A stretch of DNA of 64,000 nt from Paenibacillus sp. 37 (GCF_008386395.1 NZ_CP043761.1:3038001-3102000), one strand, 5' to 3'; shown: positions 25,606 through 34,456, numbered from the stretch's first letter. Notes: generated by a model not told the origin, from the sequence alone. A program made the numbers and translations.

Positions 25606-26610
25606 ATGCCCTATACTGCGAGTGAACAACGATATGATGAGATGAAATATGTACGTTCCGGCAAATCCGGAATCAGATTGCCGCAAATTGCGCTGGGTTT
25701 ATGGCAGAACTTTGGTGGCAACCGCACATTGGATATTCAGGAAGAAATGATTTTACGTGCCTTTGACCTCGGAATTAACCACTTCGATCTGGCGAATAAC
25801 TATGGTCCCCCTCCAGGATCAGCGGAAGAGAACTTTGGTGTGATTTACAAAAAACATCTGCGTCCTTACCGGGATGAATTGCTTATCTCATCGAAGGCAG
25901 GTTACCATATGTGGAGTGGACCTTACGGCGAATGGGGTTCCCGCAAAAACCTCATTGCAAGCCTGGATCAAAGCCTTGGCCGGATGGGACTGGACTATGT
26001 GGACATTTTCTATCATCACCGTCCAGATCCGGACACGCCGTTGGAAGAAACGATGACGGCGCTGGATCATATCGTGCGGCAAGGTAAAGCTCTGTATGTG
26101 GGCTTATCCAATTATAATGCAGAACAGACACAAGAAGCGGTAACCATTCTTCGTCGTCTGGGTACGCCATGTCTGGTTCATCAACCAAACTACTCGATGC
26201 TGAATCGCTGGATTGAAGACGGTTTGCAGGACGTACTGGATGAGCAGGGCGTAGGTTCCATTGCGTTCTGTCCACTCGGCCGCGGTCAGTTGACCAATAA
26301 ATATGTCGACAAGATCAAGGAAGAACGCGCCAATCCAACAGGCAATTTGAAAAAAGAAGCATACACAGACGAACGGATTGCCAAGTTCGATGCGCTTCAG
26401 GCAGTTGCCGAGCGAAGAGGGCAGACGATCTCCCAACTGGCTCTGAACTGGATCTTGCGAGGTAACCGTGTCACCTCCGCACTAATTGGTGCAAGCCGTG
26501 TGTCCCAGATTGAAGAAAACGTGGCTGCCCTCCAGGCACCGGATCTGACAACGGAAGAGTTGAATGAGATCGAAAGCATTTTGGAAGGTATGGGTAATTA
26601 TCCGTGGTAA
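25606..26610 (+). CDS. Aldo/keto reductase, YghZ-like
   Basis: A 334-residue aldo/keto reductase of the branch that includes E. coli YghZ, a glyceraldehyde-3-phosphate/methylglyoxal reductase. Visible catalytic-tetrad contexts are HFDLANNYGPPPGSAE (Asp and Tyr), LLISSKAGY (Lys), and IFYHHRPDP (His). The YHMWSGPYGEWGSRKNL segment is typical of that branch. The C-terminal ALIGASRVSQIEEN loop binds the NADPH phosphate. I choose the ATG at 25606 because AGGAAAGTGAG precedes it; a GTG at 25594 is possible. Divergent from an AraC regulator that likely controls it. Confidence 0.83.
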   Translation: MPYTASEQRYDEMKYVRSGKSGIRLPQIALGLWQNFGGNRTLDIQEEMILRAFDLGINHFDLANNYGPPPGSAEENFGVIYKKHLRPYRDELLISSKAGYHMWSGPYGEWGSRKNLIASLDQSLGRMGLDYVDIFYHHRPDPDTPLEETMTALDHIVRQGKALYVGLSNYNAEQTQEAVTILRRLGTPCLVHQPNYSMLNRWIEDGLQDVLDEQGVGSIAFCPLGRGQLTNKYVDKIKEERANPTGNLKKEAYTDERIAKFDALQAVAERRGQTISQLALNWILRGNRVTSALIGASRVSQIEENVAALQAPDLTTEELNEIESILEGMGNYPW

Positions 26611-26676
26611 TATACACTGTATAGCTGTGTGGAAATTATAGTTAGGTAAAACTAATGTAATATAAATTTAGAATGA

Positions 26677-26715
26677 AATGGCGCCTACCTGATCAATCAG
26701 GAAGGCGCCATTTTG
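26677..26715 (+). terminator. Terminator after aldo/keto reductase gene
   Basis: AATGGCGCC pairs with GGCGCCATT, with an inner CTGAT/ATCAG stem, followed by TTTTGT. Confidence 0.85.
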
Positions 26716-26789
26716 TATATGTCATTTTCTTTATAGGATAAGATCCATTATAATAGTTCATTAATTGACCTATGTTTATTTTTTTCAGA

Positions 26790-26804
26790 ATGAACCTAGT
26801 TCAT
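26790..26804. promoter_or_regulatory. Inverted repeat before acyl-CoA synthetase gene
   Basis: ATGAAC-CTA-GTTCAT has perfect 6-bp arms. It lies 25 bases before a TATAAT box (26829-26834), so it overlaps the expected -35 region. The regulator is unknown. Confidence 0.45.
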
Positions 26805-26876
26805 AGCACCTGGTCCTAGGATTTAGGGTATAATATATAGAAGCTTTACAATTGAACTACGAAGGAGAGGCTCCAT

Positions 26877-28469
26877 TTGAACTTTGAACAGTGGATTTCG
26901 CCTGAAAGCTATAACCTGACATCCGAGATGGAGAATCATCCATCAGACCGGATTGCACTTAGATGGCTCAGCGATCAACGTGAATTGGAAGAGATCACGT
27001 ATGGTGATTTGTTCAAGCAGGCGAATCGTCTTGCTGGAGGTTTGCGTGAACTTGGACTAGAGAAGGGTGATCGGGTGTTGGTCATGGTACCACGCCGTAT
27101 TATTGCCTATGTCATTTATATTGCTTGTCTGAAACTGGGGATTGCCGTTATTCCTTCCTCCGAGATGTTACGGGCTAAAGATCTGGAATATCGTCTGCGT
27201 CACTCTGAGGCGCGGGCTCTTATCGTATGGTCCGAGACAACCTCGGAAGTGGAAAAGATGGACGCGGATCTGCCGTCACTGGCACATCGTATCGTGGCAT
27301 CACCTAATGGTGAAGCTAGCGTACCTGCTGAAGGTTGGGTCAATGTGCATGAGTTAATGCAAAATCAACCCGAAGAGATGGCTGCGGTGGAAACTCACCG
27401 TGATGATACAGCTATTCTTGCCTATACTTCGGGCACAACAGGTAATCCCAAAGGCGTTGTACATAGCCACGGTTGGGGATATGCCCACCTGCGGATCGCT
27501 TCTTCATTATGGCTGGATATTCAACCTTCGGATACGGTATGGGCAACGGCTGCACCTGGCTGGCAAAAATGGATCTGGAGTCCGTTCCTGTCGGTACTCG
27601 GAAGAGGCGCGACTGGCTTGGTCTACAATGGATCATTCCAACCCAAGCGTTATCTGGAACTGATGCAGGAACATCAAATTAATGTTCTATGCTGTACACC
27701 AACCGAATATCGGTTGATGGCCAAAGCCGATGATCTTGGACATTATGATCTGTCTCATCTGCGCAGTGCTGTTTCAGCGGGTGAACCGCTCAATCAGGAA
27801 GTCATTGAAATCTTCCAGCGTCACTTCGACCTCACTATTCGAGACGGATATGGACAGACCGAGAGTACGTTGTTAATCGGCAGTCTCAAAGATGCGCCTG
27901 TACGCATTGGCTCCATGGGTCAGTCGATCACACCTGGATTGATTGAAATCATTGACGAAGACGGACAGCCTGTTCCTGCCGGTGAAGTAGGAGATATCGC
28001 GGTACACAAAGAGATGCCAGCTTTGTTCCGGTCCTATTATCAGGATGAGGGACGGAAGGAAGCGAGTCAGCGTGGCGATTATTTTGTGACAGGAGACCGT
28101 GCACGTAAAGACGAAGAAGGTTACTTCTGGTTTGAAGGGCGCAGTGACGACATCATTATCAGTTCGGGTTACACGATTGGACCATTTGAAGTGGAAGAAG
28201 CACTCATGAAACACGCCAGTGTGAAGGAGTGCGCGGTGGTTGCGAGTCCGGATGAGATCCGTGGCAATATTGTCAAAGCTTTTGTCGTGTTGAGAGACGA
28301 TTCACTGGCTTCACCAGAACTGATGCGTGAATTGCAGCACCATGTCAAAGAAATTACAGCACCTTATAAATATCCACGCAAGATCGAATTTGTTACGGAT
28401 CTGCCAAAGACCAACTCTGGTAAAATCCGCCGGATCGAACTGCGCGAACAAGAAAAACGTAATAGTTAG
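26877..28469 (+). CDS. Acyl-CoA synthetase, medium-chain/acetyl-CoA synthetase-like AMP-forming enzyme
   Basis: A 530-residue ANL-superfamily ligase. The AMP-binding P-loop is YTSGTTGNPKGVVHSH (about residue 182). The aromatic core GYGQTEST, hinge GRSDDIIISSGYTIGP and catalytic Lys of PKTNSGKIRR are all present. The sequence is of the AcsM/medium-chain acyl-CoA synthetase type, also found as Bacillus YtcI-like proteins; the acid used is not certain. It activates a carboxylic acid with ATP and CoA. The start is TTG at 26877 with GGAGAGG upstream and TATAAT at 26829. It is followed at short distance by an aminopeptidase gene. Confidence 0.82.
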   Translation: MNFEQWISPESYNLTSEMENHPSDRIALRWLSDQRELEEITYGDLFKQANRLAGGLRELGLEKGDRVLVMVPRRIIAYVIYIACLKLGIAVIPSSEMLRAKDLEYRLRHSEARALIVWSETTSEVEKMDADLPSLAHRIVASPNGEASVPAEGWVNVHELMQNQPEEMAAVETHRDDTAILAYTSGTTGNPKGVVHSHGWGYAHLRIASSLWLDIQPSDTVWATAAPGWQKWIWSPFLSVLGRGATGLVYNGSFQPKRYLELMQEHQINVLCCTPTEYRLMAKADDLGHYDLSHLRSAVSAGEPLNQEVIEIFQRHFDLTIRDGYGQTESTLLIGSLKDAPVRIGSMGQSITPGLIEIIDEDGQPVPAGEVGDIAVHKEMPALFRSYYQDEGRKEASQRGDYFVTGDRARKDEEGYFWFEGRSDDIIISSGYTIGPFEVEEALMKHASVKECAVVASPDEIRGNIVKAFVVLRDDSLASPELMRELQHHVKEITAPYKYPRKIEFVTDLPKTNSGKIRRIELREQEKRNS

Positions 28470-28483
28470 ATCATTTTGTATAG

Positions 28484-28576
28484 ATGAACTTTTGGGAATT
28501 GAACCTGCGTAGTGAAAGAGAAGGAATCGATTCTGCAGAAGTGAAAGCGGTCGTACAATATATGAAACAGGAGTGA
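28484..28576 (+). CDS. Possible 30-residue small ORF before the aminopeptidase gene
   Basis: An ATG at 28484 opens a 30-codon frame ending in the TGA of the next gene's ribosome binding site (CAGGAGTGA). The product is charged and lacks a membrane segment. I see no good ribosome binding site of its own, so it may be chance or a coupling leader. Confidence 0.2.
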   Translation: MNFWELNLRSEREGIDSAEVKAVVQYMKQE

Positions 28577-28584
28577 ACACAACC

Positions 28585-29829
28585 ATGAGTCAATTTGAAC
28601 AAACCTTTGAAAAGTCATTGGAACAATACGCAGAACTGGTTGTTAAAGTTGGCGTGAATATTCAAAAAGGACAGGATCTGCTCGTCACTGCACCGATCGA
28701 AACGCTTGAATTCACACGTCTGATTGTGCAAAAAGCCTATGCGGCTGGTGCAAACTATGTACAAGTGGACTTCGATGACGACAACATTACCCGCAGTCGT
28801 TTTGAACATGGTTCCAATGACAGCTTTGACTACTATCCAGCCTGGAAAGCGGATATGATGGAAAAGTTTGCGGAAGCAGGCGGCGCTACCTTGACGATCA
28901 AAGTTCCAGATCCTGAACTGTATAACGGAATTGACTCCGACAGCGTTTCCCGTGCTACCAAGGCAGCTGCACACGCACGTCGCGGATATGCCAAATACAC
29001 ACGCAATCATGAAATTAGCTGGTGTTTGATCAAAGCACCGACCAAGGCTTGGGCGAACAAAGTGTTTGCCGACATCCCGGAAGAAGACCGAATCAACGTG
29101 ATGTGGGAAACCATCTTCAAAATGAACCGTGTGGATGGCGGAGACGCCGTACAAAATTGGAGAGAACATCTGGATACCCTGAATACCATGAGTGATCTCC
29201 TGAATAAAAAGAACTATAAGAGCCTGCATTACCGTGCGCCAGGTACAGACCTGAAAATTGAATTGGTTAACAATCATATCTGGGGCGGTGGTGGCAGCGA
29301 AAATAAACAAGGCGTATACACGGTTGCCAATATGCCGACTGAAGAAGTATTCACCATGCCTAAGCGCAGTGGGGTGAACGGTTATGTTAGCAGCACCATG
29401 CCTCTGAACCTGAACGGGCAACTGGTTGACCAGATGAGAATCACCTTCAAGGACGGACAGGTTGTTGCCTTTACGGCAGCATCTGGTGAAGAGCATCTGA
29501 AGAACCTCTTTGCCACGGATGAAGGAGCACGTTATCTGGGTGAAGTGGCACTTGTACCACATGACTCTCCGATCTCCAACCTGAATCGAATTTTCTACAA
29601 TACGGGTATTGATGAAAATGCATCTTGCCACTTGGCTGTGGGAAGTGCGTATCCATTTAATATGAAAAATGGCACAACGATGTCGAATGAAGAGTTACTG
29701 AAGCATGAGTGCAATGTGAGTTTAACACACGTTGATTTCATGATTGGTTCCGCTGAACTGGATATCGATGGTGAGTTACAAGACGGTACAATCGAGCCGG
29801 TATTCCGTAAAGGCAACTGGGCATTTTAA
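28585..29829 (+). CDS. M29 family aminopeptidase (AmpS/PepS type)
   Basis: A 414-residue metallo-aminopeptidase of family M29. Signs are the N-terminal AELVVKVGVNIQKGQDLLVTAPIE, the central LHYRAPGTDLKIELVNNHIWGGGG, NMPTEEVFTMP (Glu metal ligand), GEVALVPHDSPI (Glu, His) and the C-terminal HVDFMIGS with His and Asp ligands. These enzymes are cytoplasmic, bind two metal ions and release N-terminal amino acids. CAGGAGTG precedes the ATG at 28585; the GTG at 28573 is part of that site. It may be co-transcribed with the acyl-CoA synthetase gene, as no terminator is seen between. Confidence 0.87.
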   Translation: MSQFEQTFEKSLEQYAELVVKVGVNIQKGQDLLVTAPIETLEFTRLIVQKAYAAGANYVQVDFDDDNITRSRFEHGSNDSFDYYPAWKADMMEKFAEAGGATLTIKVPDPELYNGIDSDSVSRATKAAAHARRGYAKYTRNHEISWCLIKAPTKAWANKVFADIPEEDRINVMWETIFKMNRVDGGDAVQNWREHLDTLNTMSDLLNKKNYKSLHYRAPGTDLKIELVNNHIWGGGGSENKQGVYTVANMPTEEVFTMPKRSGVNGYVSSTMPLNLNGQLVDQMRITFKDGQVVAFTAASGEEHLKNLFATDEGARYLGEVALVPHDSPISNLNRIFYNTGIDENASCHLAVGSAYPFNMKNGTTMSNEELLKHECNVSLTHVDFMIGSAELDIDGELQDGTIEPVFRKGNWAF

Positions 29830-29948
29830 TCTAGTTTTATAAGTTGAACTAAAGGTTATTTACACAGACACTACGATGCCAGAATAACCTTCCAATCGCT
29901 GTTATCCCCAATTTTTTTTGATTCCTTGCTGTAATAGTGCTTAACGAG

Positions 29949-29979
29949 AAAGTGACTTCAACCTGAAGTCACTTTTTTT
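29949..29979 (+). terminator. Terminator after aminopeptidase gene
   Basis: AAAGTGACTTC pairs with GAAGTCACTTT around a 5-base loop, followed by Ts. Confidence 0.9.
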
Positions 29980-29997
29980 GTTTGCTCGTATCGCGAA

Positions 29998-30456
29998 TTA
30001 CACGGGTCTTACAGGCACACATATCTCGCAATAATGCTGATTGAGCAGTTCCCAACGATATCGTTCTATAACCGGCTTGTTGTCCATCCGATAACCACTT
30101 GTTTGTAAATGAGGGATGATCACATTCCATGCCTGCTGAATAGCTTCTGCCGTATGTCTCACCTTGCAGATGAGATAATCTCCGCCTAGTAACTCGCCAA
30201 TCTCAACCAACTCATCTTCCAGACGTTCAGATTCAGTAACAACAATAGAGGCATCATATCTGCAGTTCTGAGGAGGTGTGCTCGCCGGGTCATCCTGGGG
30301 AATACCGAATAAAATTGCTGTTTCATGAAGCAGTTGTTTTTTGTCTGCCCATTGTTTCAGCGTATTCATCGCTAGAGCATTGGCTGGACCGTAAGGACCG
30401 ACTTGTCGAACATAGGCGATACGATATGACGGGAGGTTTTCGATATACATTTCCAT
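29998..30456 (-). CDS. GyrI-like small-molecule-binding protein
   Basis: A 152-residue stand-alone effector-binding domain of the GyrI/AraC-effector (SOUL-like) type. It begins with LPSYRIAYVRQVGPYGPAN, the typical VaYvrhvGPY motif, and continues through the FGIPQDDP and CRYDASIVV blocks that mark this family. Members bind drugs or other small ligands, and some protect gyrase; the ligand here is unknown. I choose the ATG at 30456 with GAGAGGAT upstream, since the ATG at 30465 lies directly against that site. No helix-turn-helix is present. Confidence 0.8.
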   Translation of the reverse strand: MEMYIENLPSYRIAYVRQVGPYGPANALAMNTLKQWADKKQLLHETAILFGIPQDDPASTPPQNCRYDASIVVTESERLEDELVEIGELLGGDYLICKVRHTAEAIQQAWNVIIPHLQTSGYRMDNKPVIERYRWELLNQHYCEICVPVRPV

Positions 30457-30487
30457 GAAAATCATCCTCTCTGTACGATTTCTCTTA

Positions 30488-30506
30488 CATGTTGGATGTT
30501 AACATG
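30488..30506. promoter_or_regulatory. Inverted repeat between gyrI-like and LRR genes
   Basis: CATGTT-N7-AACATG has perfect 6-bp arms. It lies in the divergent region, and TATAAA follows at once on the plus strand. The regulator is unknown. Confidence 0.35.
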
Positions 30507-30621
30507 GTATAAAAGAATTTGCTTAGGTAATTGTTGAATCCCGGTGATGAAACTCATAGAATAGTGATAATATGTTGGAAGACTGTTCCAATAGAGCAAA
30601 ACGAGAGGGGAGGCGTTAGAC

Positions 30622-31782
30622 ATGGATATTACTTATGCTTTCACGGATGAACGTTTCAGGCAAGTTGTGTTGGATCGTTTTTGTGATCAGCGGGATTTCA
30701 TTCAGGAGAGCGACGTTTGTGAGGTTGAGATATTGCAACTTTCCAATCACAATATTAGCAATCTTAATGGAATCGAGTATTTCAGGGGTCTTCAAGAGCT
30801 GGATTGTGCCTATAATCAATTGACCGGTCTGGATCTAGCTCAGAACCACAAGCTGATGACGTTACGTTGCAGAGAGAATCAGCTTCTTACACTGGACCTC
30901 CGTTCCAATTCGGAATTGCAAGTGCTGGATTGCAGTTTTAATCGACTTCGAAAATTGGATCTTTCTCATAATTCCAAACTTATAACGGTGGAGTGTCATT
31001 GGAATATGTTGTCGGAGCTGGCTTCGGAGCACCTACAGCAGTTGGAGGAACTTAGTTGCAGTTATAATGCTCTTTTTTCACTTGAACTTGAACACAATAA
31101 GCAACTGCGGCGACTTGATTGCGCCAACAATTACATGTTGGAACTTGATGTAACCGGTTGTCCAAACTTGATTGAACTTCGTTGTAACCACAACCAGATC
31201 AAACAGTTGGAACTTCGTTCGAATTTGGTTTTGGAGAGTGTCCGTTGTTTTAACAACCATATTAGGGAGCTGGATATTCGCCATAACGTACAACTAAAAG
31301 AGTTGTACTGTTCCGAGAACAAATTAACCGAGTTGGATTATAGCGCTAATCCCAAGCTGGAGAGACTGCAATATGCAGACAATCTGATTTTTGAATCCAA
31401 TCATGAAGTTCAGGGGATGGGTGTGTTTCAGTATGACGCATCGATGTCCAACTATCAGATGCGCTTACATATTCAGGATAAAGAACTGGTAGTCACTGCA
31501 CAGGTTTCAACCAAGACAGAGATGGAAGCCTTATCCCCATATATGGAAGCGACGTGGAAACGATGGGACATGCTTGGTGAGCAGGCGCTTAAAACCATTG
31601 CCGAGACTCATCCGGACGAAGATATCAGTGCATTGATTTTGGCTGATGCAGAATTTCAGGGAGATCAATATTTCCGATTGGGTTATGATGCGGGGGATAC
31701 ACCTGCTGGCCGACTGTACATATATGCGGAGTTTGACGATGAATTTCACATGTTGGATACATTGATCTATGAAACGTATTAA
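30622..31782 (+). CDS. Leucine-rich-repeat protein with unique C-terminal domain
   Basis: A 386-residue protein. Residues of about 40-265 form roughly ten leucine-rich repeats with a 21-residue period of the form L-x-x-L-x-C-x-x-N-x-L-x-x-L-(D/E)-L-x-x-N. This is the cysteine-bearing bacterial type in which each repeat has a conserved Cys and Asn. There is no signal peptide and no membrane helix, so it is probably cytoplasmic. The C-terminal ~115 residues are acidic, mixed alpha/beta and not recognised. GGGGAGG precedes the ATG. The gene stands alone with its own terminator. LRR scaffolds bind proteins; the partner is unknown. Confidence 0.8.
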   Translation: MDITYAFTDERFRQVVLDRFCDQRDFIQESDVCEVEILQLSNHNISNLNGIEYFRGLQELDCAYNQLTGLDLAQNHKLMTLRCRENQLLTLDLRSNSELQVLDCSFNRLRKLDLSHNSKLITVECHWNMLSELASEHLQQLEELSCSYNALFSLELEHNKQLRRLDCANNYMLELDVTGCPNLIELRCNHNQIKQLELRSNLVLESVRCFNNHIRELDIRHNVQLKELYCSENKLTELDYSANPKLERLQYADNLIFESNHEVQGMGVFQYDASMSNYQMRLHIQDKELVVTAQVSTKTEMEALSPYMEATWKRWDMLGEQALKTIAETHPDEDISALILADAEFQGDQYFRLGYDAGDTPAGRLYIYAEFDDEFHMLDTLIYETY

Positions 31783-31805
31783 AGCCACGAGAACGTGGCT
31801 TTTTT
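31781..31805. terminator. Bidirectional terminator between LRR and nitroreductase genes
   Basis: AAAGCCACG-AGAA-CGTGGCTTT followed by Ts, beginning inside the LRR stop codon. The convergent nitroreductase gene ends 26 bases further on. Confidence 0.88.
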
Positions 31806-31830
31806 GCTGTGTCATTTAACTACTTTTATG

Positions 31831-32463
31831 TTATTCAGCGTGCATTTTGTTGAAGCTAACATATTCGTTAATTGGTTTACGGTAACCGCGTGGGCGTTGT
31901 TTGGCTTCCGACTTTTTGCCGATGGTAATCAGCATAACCGGTACGTAATGGTTAGGGATTTCCAAACTCCGTTGCAGTTCTTCCGAGTCAAAGCCAATCA
32001 TTGGACAAGTATCCCAACCGCGATCCTGAGCGATCAGCATCAATTGCATGGCAGACAGGCTGGCATTGCGAATCGCATCCTCACGTTGGAAGAATCTGCC
32101 GCGAGATTCGTAAAATTCAGTGACACTTTGGGATTCCTGCTCGTATTGAAACGGAGTGAGTGCGCCCAGGTTCAGCAAGCCTTCGTTAATAGTGCGGATA
32201 TGATGATGCGCGTTGACGTCGCCCAATACCACGATGACCGCAGAAGCTGTTTTTACCTTATATTGCTGGGAAGCTTCATAGACTTTCTCTTTCTGTTCCT
32301 CGTCTTTAATCACAAGATAGTGCGTGTGTTGCAGGTTAAAGGCAGATGGTGCAAATTTGTTCAGGGCAAACATCTCTTGCAGTTCCGAATTTGAAATTTC
32401 AATTCCTTCTTCAAAAATAACGGCCGATCTACGGTTTTTGACTAGATTCTCGAACTCACTCAT
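31831..32463 (-). CDS. Nitroreductase family protein
   Basis: A 210-residue FMN-dependent nitroreductase. The family marks are the N-terminal NRRSAVIFEE (FMN-binding Arg-Arg-Ser), the NKFAPSAFNLQ segment, and the C-terminal GWDTCPMIGFDSEELQRSLEIPNHYVPVMLITIGKK. It resembles Bacillus YdgI/YodC-type enzymes that reduce nitro compounds or quinones. GAGGG precedes the ATG. The short inverted repeat upstream at 32516-32528 may be regulatory. It is a single-gene unit. Confidence 0.85.
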   Translation of the reverse strand: MSEFENLVKNRRSAVIFEEGIEISNSELQEMFALNKFAPSAFNLQHTHYLVIKDEEQKEKVYEASQQYKVKTASAVIVVLGDVNAHHHIRTINEGLLNLGALTPFQYEQESQSVTEFYESRGRFFQREDAIRNASLSAMQLMLIAQDRGWDTCPMIGFDSEELQRSLEIPNHYVPVMLITIGKKSEAKQRPRGYRKPINEYVSFNKMHAE

Positions 32464-32515
32464 GGTAGTTTCCCTCGCTTATGTATGATTTATAAACTGA
32501 CTATAACACACTTAG

Positions 32516-32528
32516 TTACTTTATGTAA
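32516..32528. promoter_or_regulatory. Short inverted repeat upstream of nitroreductase gene
   Basis: TTAC-TTTAT-GTAA lies 53 bases before the nitroreductase start. It recalls the short operators of redox-sensing HxlR/DUF24 regulators, but the arms are only 4 bp. Confidence 0.25.
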
Positions 32529-32593
32529 GTATTATTTTAGAATAAGACAAGGATTGTCTGCCATACGCTAAAATAAAACACTAGAGGTGATTC

Positions 32594-32833
32594 ATGAAAG
32601 CATTGATCGCAAGGTTTATGGGAGGACATGACCCTCATGAATTTAGGGTATATGTGATCCAATCTTCAACGTTAAAACGTTTTGTAGTAGTGGAGATTAT
32701 TCTAGGCCCTATCGTGTACAATGTCGCACTTTACTTGTGCCATAATGCAATACTTGCTGGAGTAGGCTCTTGGGCTGGAACAGAAGGTCTGAAGAGACTG
32801 CCACTTGTCTTTAGAAGAATCGTGGGGACATGA
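32594..32833 (+). CDS. Hypothetical protein, 79 residues
   Basis: A short ATG frame with AGAGGTGA 4-5 bases upstream encodes a 79-residue protein. The first 28 residues are basic and polar (MKALIARFMGGHDPHEFRVYV). They are followed by a hydrophobic stretch of about 20 residues (VVVEIILGPIVYNVALYLC), a glycine-rich segment and a basic tail. This could be a single-pass membrane protein. I recognise no family. Support is limited to the ribosome binding site and the clean stop before a terminator. Confidence 0.5.
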   Translation: MKALIARFMGGHDPHEFRVYVIQSSTLKRFVVVEIILGPIVYNVALYLCHNAILAGVGSWAGTEGLKRLPLVFRRIVGT

Positions 32834-32852
32834 TGAAGTGTGTAAATGAAAG

Positions 32853-32896
32853 ATTGAAGCAGAAGAGGGCCAGTTGCGGCCCCATCTTCTCCTTCA
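32853..32896. terminator. Long composite hairpin between hypothetical and M15 peptidase genes
   Basis: Three stacked stems (TGAAG/CTTCA, AGAAGA/TCTTCT, GGGCC/GGCCC) surround a 6-base loop. The T-run is poor on the plus strand and better on the minus strand, so it probably ends the M15 peptidase transcript. Confidence 0.65.
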
Positions 32897-32968
32897 GTTA
32901 TGTTATCAATAGTCACGCTTCTTTTAATCTAATCAGATAGCTGTCTACGCTTTGGGTTCCAATCTGCC

Positions 32969-33742
32969 TTATTTGGCACGTTCCAAATACTGCTCGAGCG
33001 TAAGTTTCTGGTTGGTAATCTCACCAGCAATATATACTCCGACATAACGTACATGCCATGGCTCATAGGAGTAACCAGTCAATTTCTCCTGATCTTTGCC
33101 ATAACGGATGATGAAGCCGTACTTGTGGGCATTGGCTTTTAGCCATTTGCCTTCTTTGGTGTTGCCAAAGCTTTGCTGAAGATCATAACCAGCCGAAGCG
33201 CTGGAGATATCCATGGCTAGACCAGTCTGATGTTCGCTTTGTCCTGGCCGAGCACTTGTTTTATTGGCAACAGCTTCACCTTTGATGCTGGCATTACGGT
33301 CAAAGATCGATTTCTGGGTCGCATAAGAGCGATAGCCAGACACCGCTTTGATATCAATGCCGTCTTTTTTGGCAGCCGCAAATAATTTTTCAATAGCGGT
33401 TGCAGCTACTTTACGCATTTGTTTCTTCGGACTGGAACCTGAGAAGCTAAAAGGAATATTAGGTATAACCAAATCTTGTGGTGCATAAGTTGAAGGCAGA
33501 TTTCTCTTTTTATTGACAAGTACAACCGTACTGGACACATTGGTCACAGTTGCCACATTTTTAATCGTTTTGATCGTACGACCAGGTGCATTATCATGCA
33601 GAAATTGAGTGAAGCTAGAGCTTGCCGCAGACGCGACGGGATTAAGGCTTGAAGTGATAGGGAGCGTAGTAAAAGCAGAACCTGCTACAACAGAGCCTAC
33701 GAGAATTGTAGATATGATGGATTTACGAGTAAAAGGTTTCAT
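32969..33742 (-). CDS. M15 family D-alanyl-D-alanine carboxypeptidase (VanY/DacB-like), secreted
   Basis: A 257-residue protein with a basic N-terminus and hydrophobic signal sequence (about residues 8-25) followed by likely cleavage after SAASS-type residues. The catalytic domain starts near residue 95. It has the VanY zinc-binding marks SGYRSYATQ, SEHQTGLAMD (His and Asp ligands) and EPWHVRYVG (Glu base, His ligand). It should trim the terminal D-Ala of peptidoglycan stem peptides outside the membrane. I choose the ATG at 33742 because GAGGAGG lies upstream and it begins the signal peptide. The open frame continues 51 codons further upstream without a site. Confidence 0.87.
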   Translation of the reverse strand: MKPFTRKSIISTILVGSVVAGSAFTTLPITSSLNPVASAASSSFTQFLHDNAPGRTIKTIKNVATVTNVSSTVVLVNKKRNLPSTYAPQDLVIPNIPFSFSGSSPKKQMRKVAATAIEKLFAAAKKDGIDIKAVSGYRSYATQKSIFDRNASIKGEAVANKTSARPGQSEHQTGLAMDISSASAGYDLQQSFGNTKEGKWLKANAHKYGFIIRYGKDQEKLTGYSYEPWHVRYVGVYIAGEITNQKLTLEQYLERAK

Positions 33743-33898
33743 GATGTGTGTTCCTCCTCGGGAATATATGAATCTATATACCGAGTATACTAGAGGATTA
33801 TATCCATAGGTTCTCCAATTGTTTCCGAGTTGTAAACAAAGTTTGTTAGAGTCTTCTTTTTGCAACTCTGATAGAGGCAAATAAGGAAAGAACATTAA

Positions 33899-33929
33899 AA
33901 AAGCCGTTGCATAAGATGCAACGGCTTTT
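33899..33929 (-). terminator. Terminator after YqkB-like gene
   Basis: AAAAGCCGTTGCAT-N3-ATGCAACGGCTTTT is a perfect 14-bp stem with T-runs readable on both strands. It separates the YqkB-like and M15 genes, both on the minus strand. Confidence 0.9.
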
Positions 33930-33984
33930 GTTGTGAAGAGAAGAGAGATAATGCTAGATTACTGAAATTATGCTAGAGACTATG

Positions 33985-34347
33985 TTATAACATGCAAGCG
34001 TCGGATCCACCGGAGCTACCCACAGTTACGGCACGGGTGTCACGAACGCGAACGTTGGCGCTGAGCACACCAGAATCACTGCTTAATTTGAAAGAAGGAT
34101 AATTTTCTTCCGTATCCAGCTTCATGTGTTGTTCTAGGTTCAGCTGCTGCTTCGGATCAACATAGAACGGAACCAGATTGGTTTCAATCTGCGCGTCGAG
34201 AGCCGCAAGTTCATCAACAATGATAATAGCGATAACTCCGTTACATCCGCAACCTTCCAAGTCATAGATCACTTTGAAATATCCAGGTTGGTCATTCAGG
34301 CTTTCCGTCAATCGTTTTGCAGCCAAATCTGTAATTTGAATATACAT
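33985..34347 (-). CDS. HesB/IscA-like iron-sulfur biosynthesis family protein (YqkB type)
   Basis: A 120-residue protein of the HesB-like fold group seen in Bacillus YqkB. It starts MYIQITDLAAKRL and has a GCGCNG motif near residue 33 in place of the usual A-type spacing. It ends in a C-terminal SDACML with another cysteine. A-type carriers normally use one inner cysteine and a C-terminal CxC; here the cysteines are arranged as CGC and a single late Cys. Iron or cluster binding is therefore plausible but not certain. AAAGGAG precedes the ATG. It is divergent from a TetR gene, whose palindromic operator lies in between. Confidence 0.75.
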   Translation of the reverse strand: MYIQITDLAAKRLTESLNDQPGYFKVIYDLEGCGCNGVIAIIIVDELAALDAQIETNLVPFYVDPKQQLNLEQHMKLDTEENYPSFKLSSDSGVLSANVRVRDTRAVTVGSSGGSDACML

Positions 34348-34456
34348 ATAGGTACACTCCTTTATATGTTGTCATGGTTGGTAAATGGTAAAAGAATTCA
34401 TTCAGCTTCTATTCACATTATACCACTTTGTCAATAATCAAAGCATTTATTTTCTT

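Noticed and set aside
28615..29631. A 338-codon open frame on the minus strand.
   Set aside because: It lies wholly antisense to the M29 aminopeptidase, has no ribosome binding site and encodes a Cys/His/Arg-rich sequence without family features.
32969..33895. An upstream-extended start for the M15 peptidase.
   Set aside because: The extra 51 residues hide the signal peptide and lack a ribosome binding site, whereas GAGGAGG precedes the ATG at 33742.
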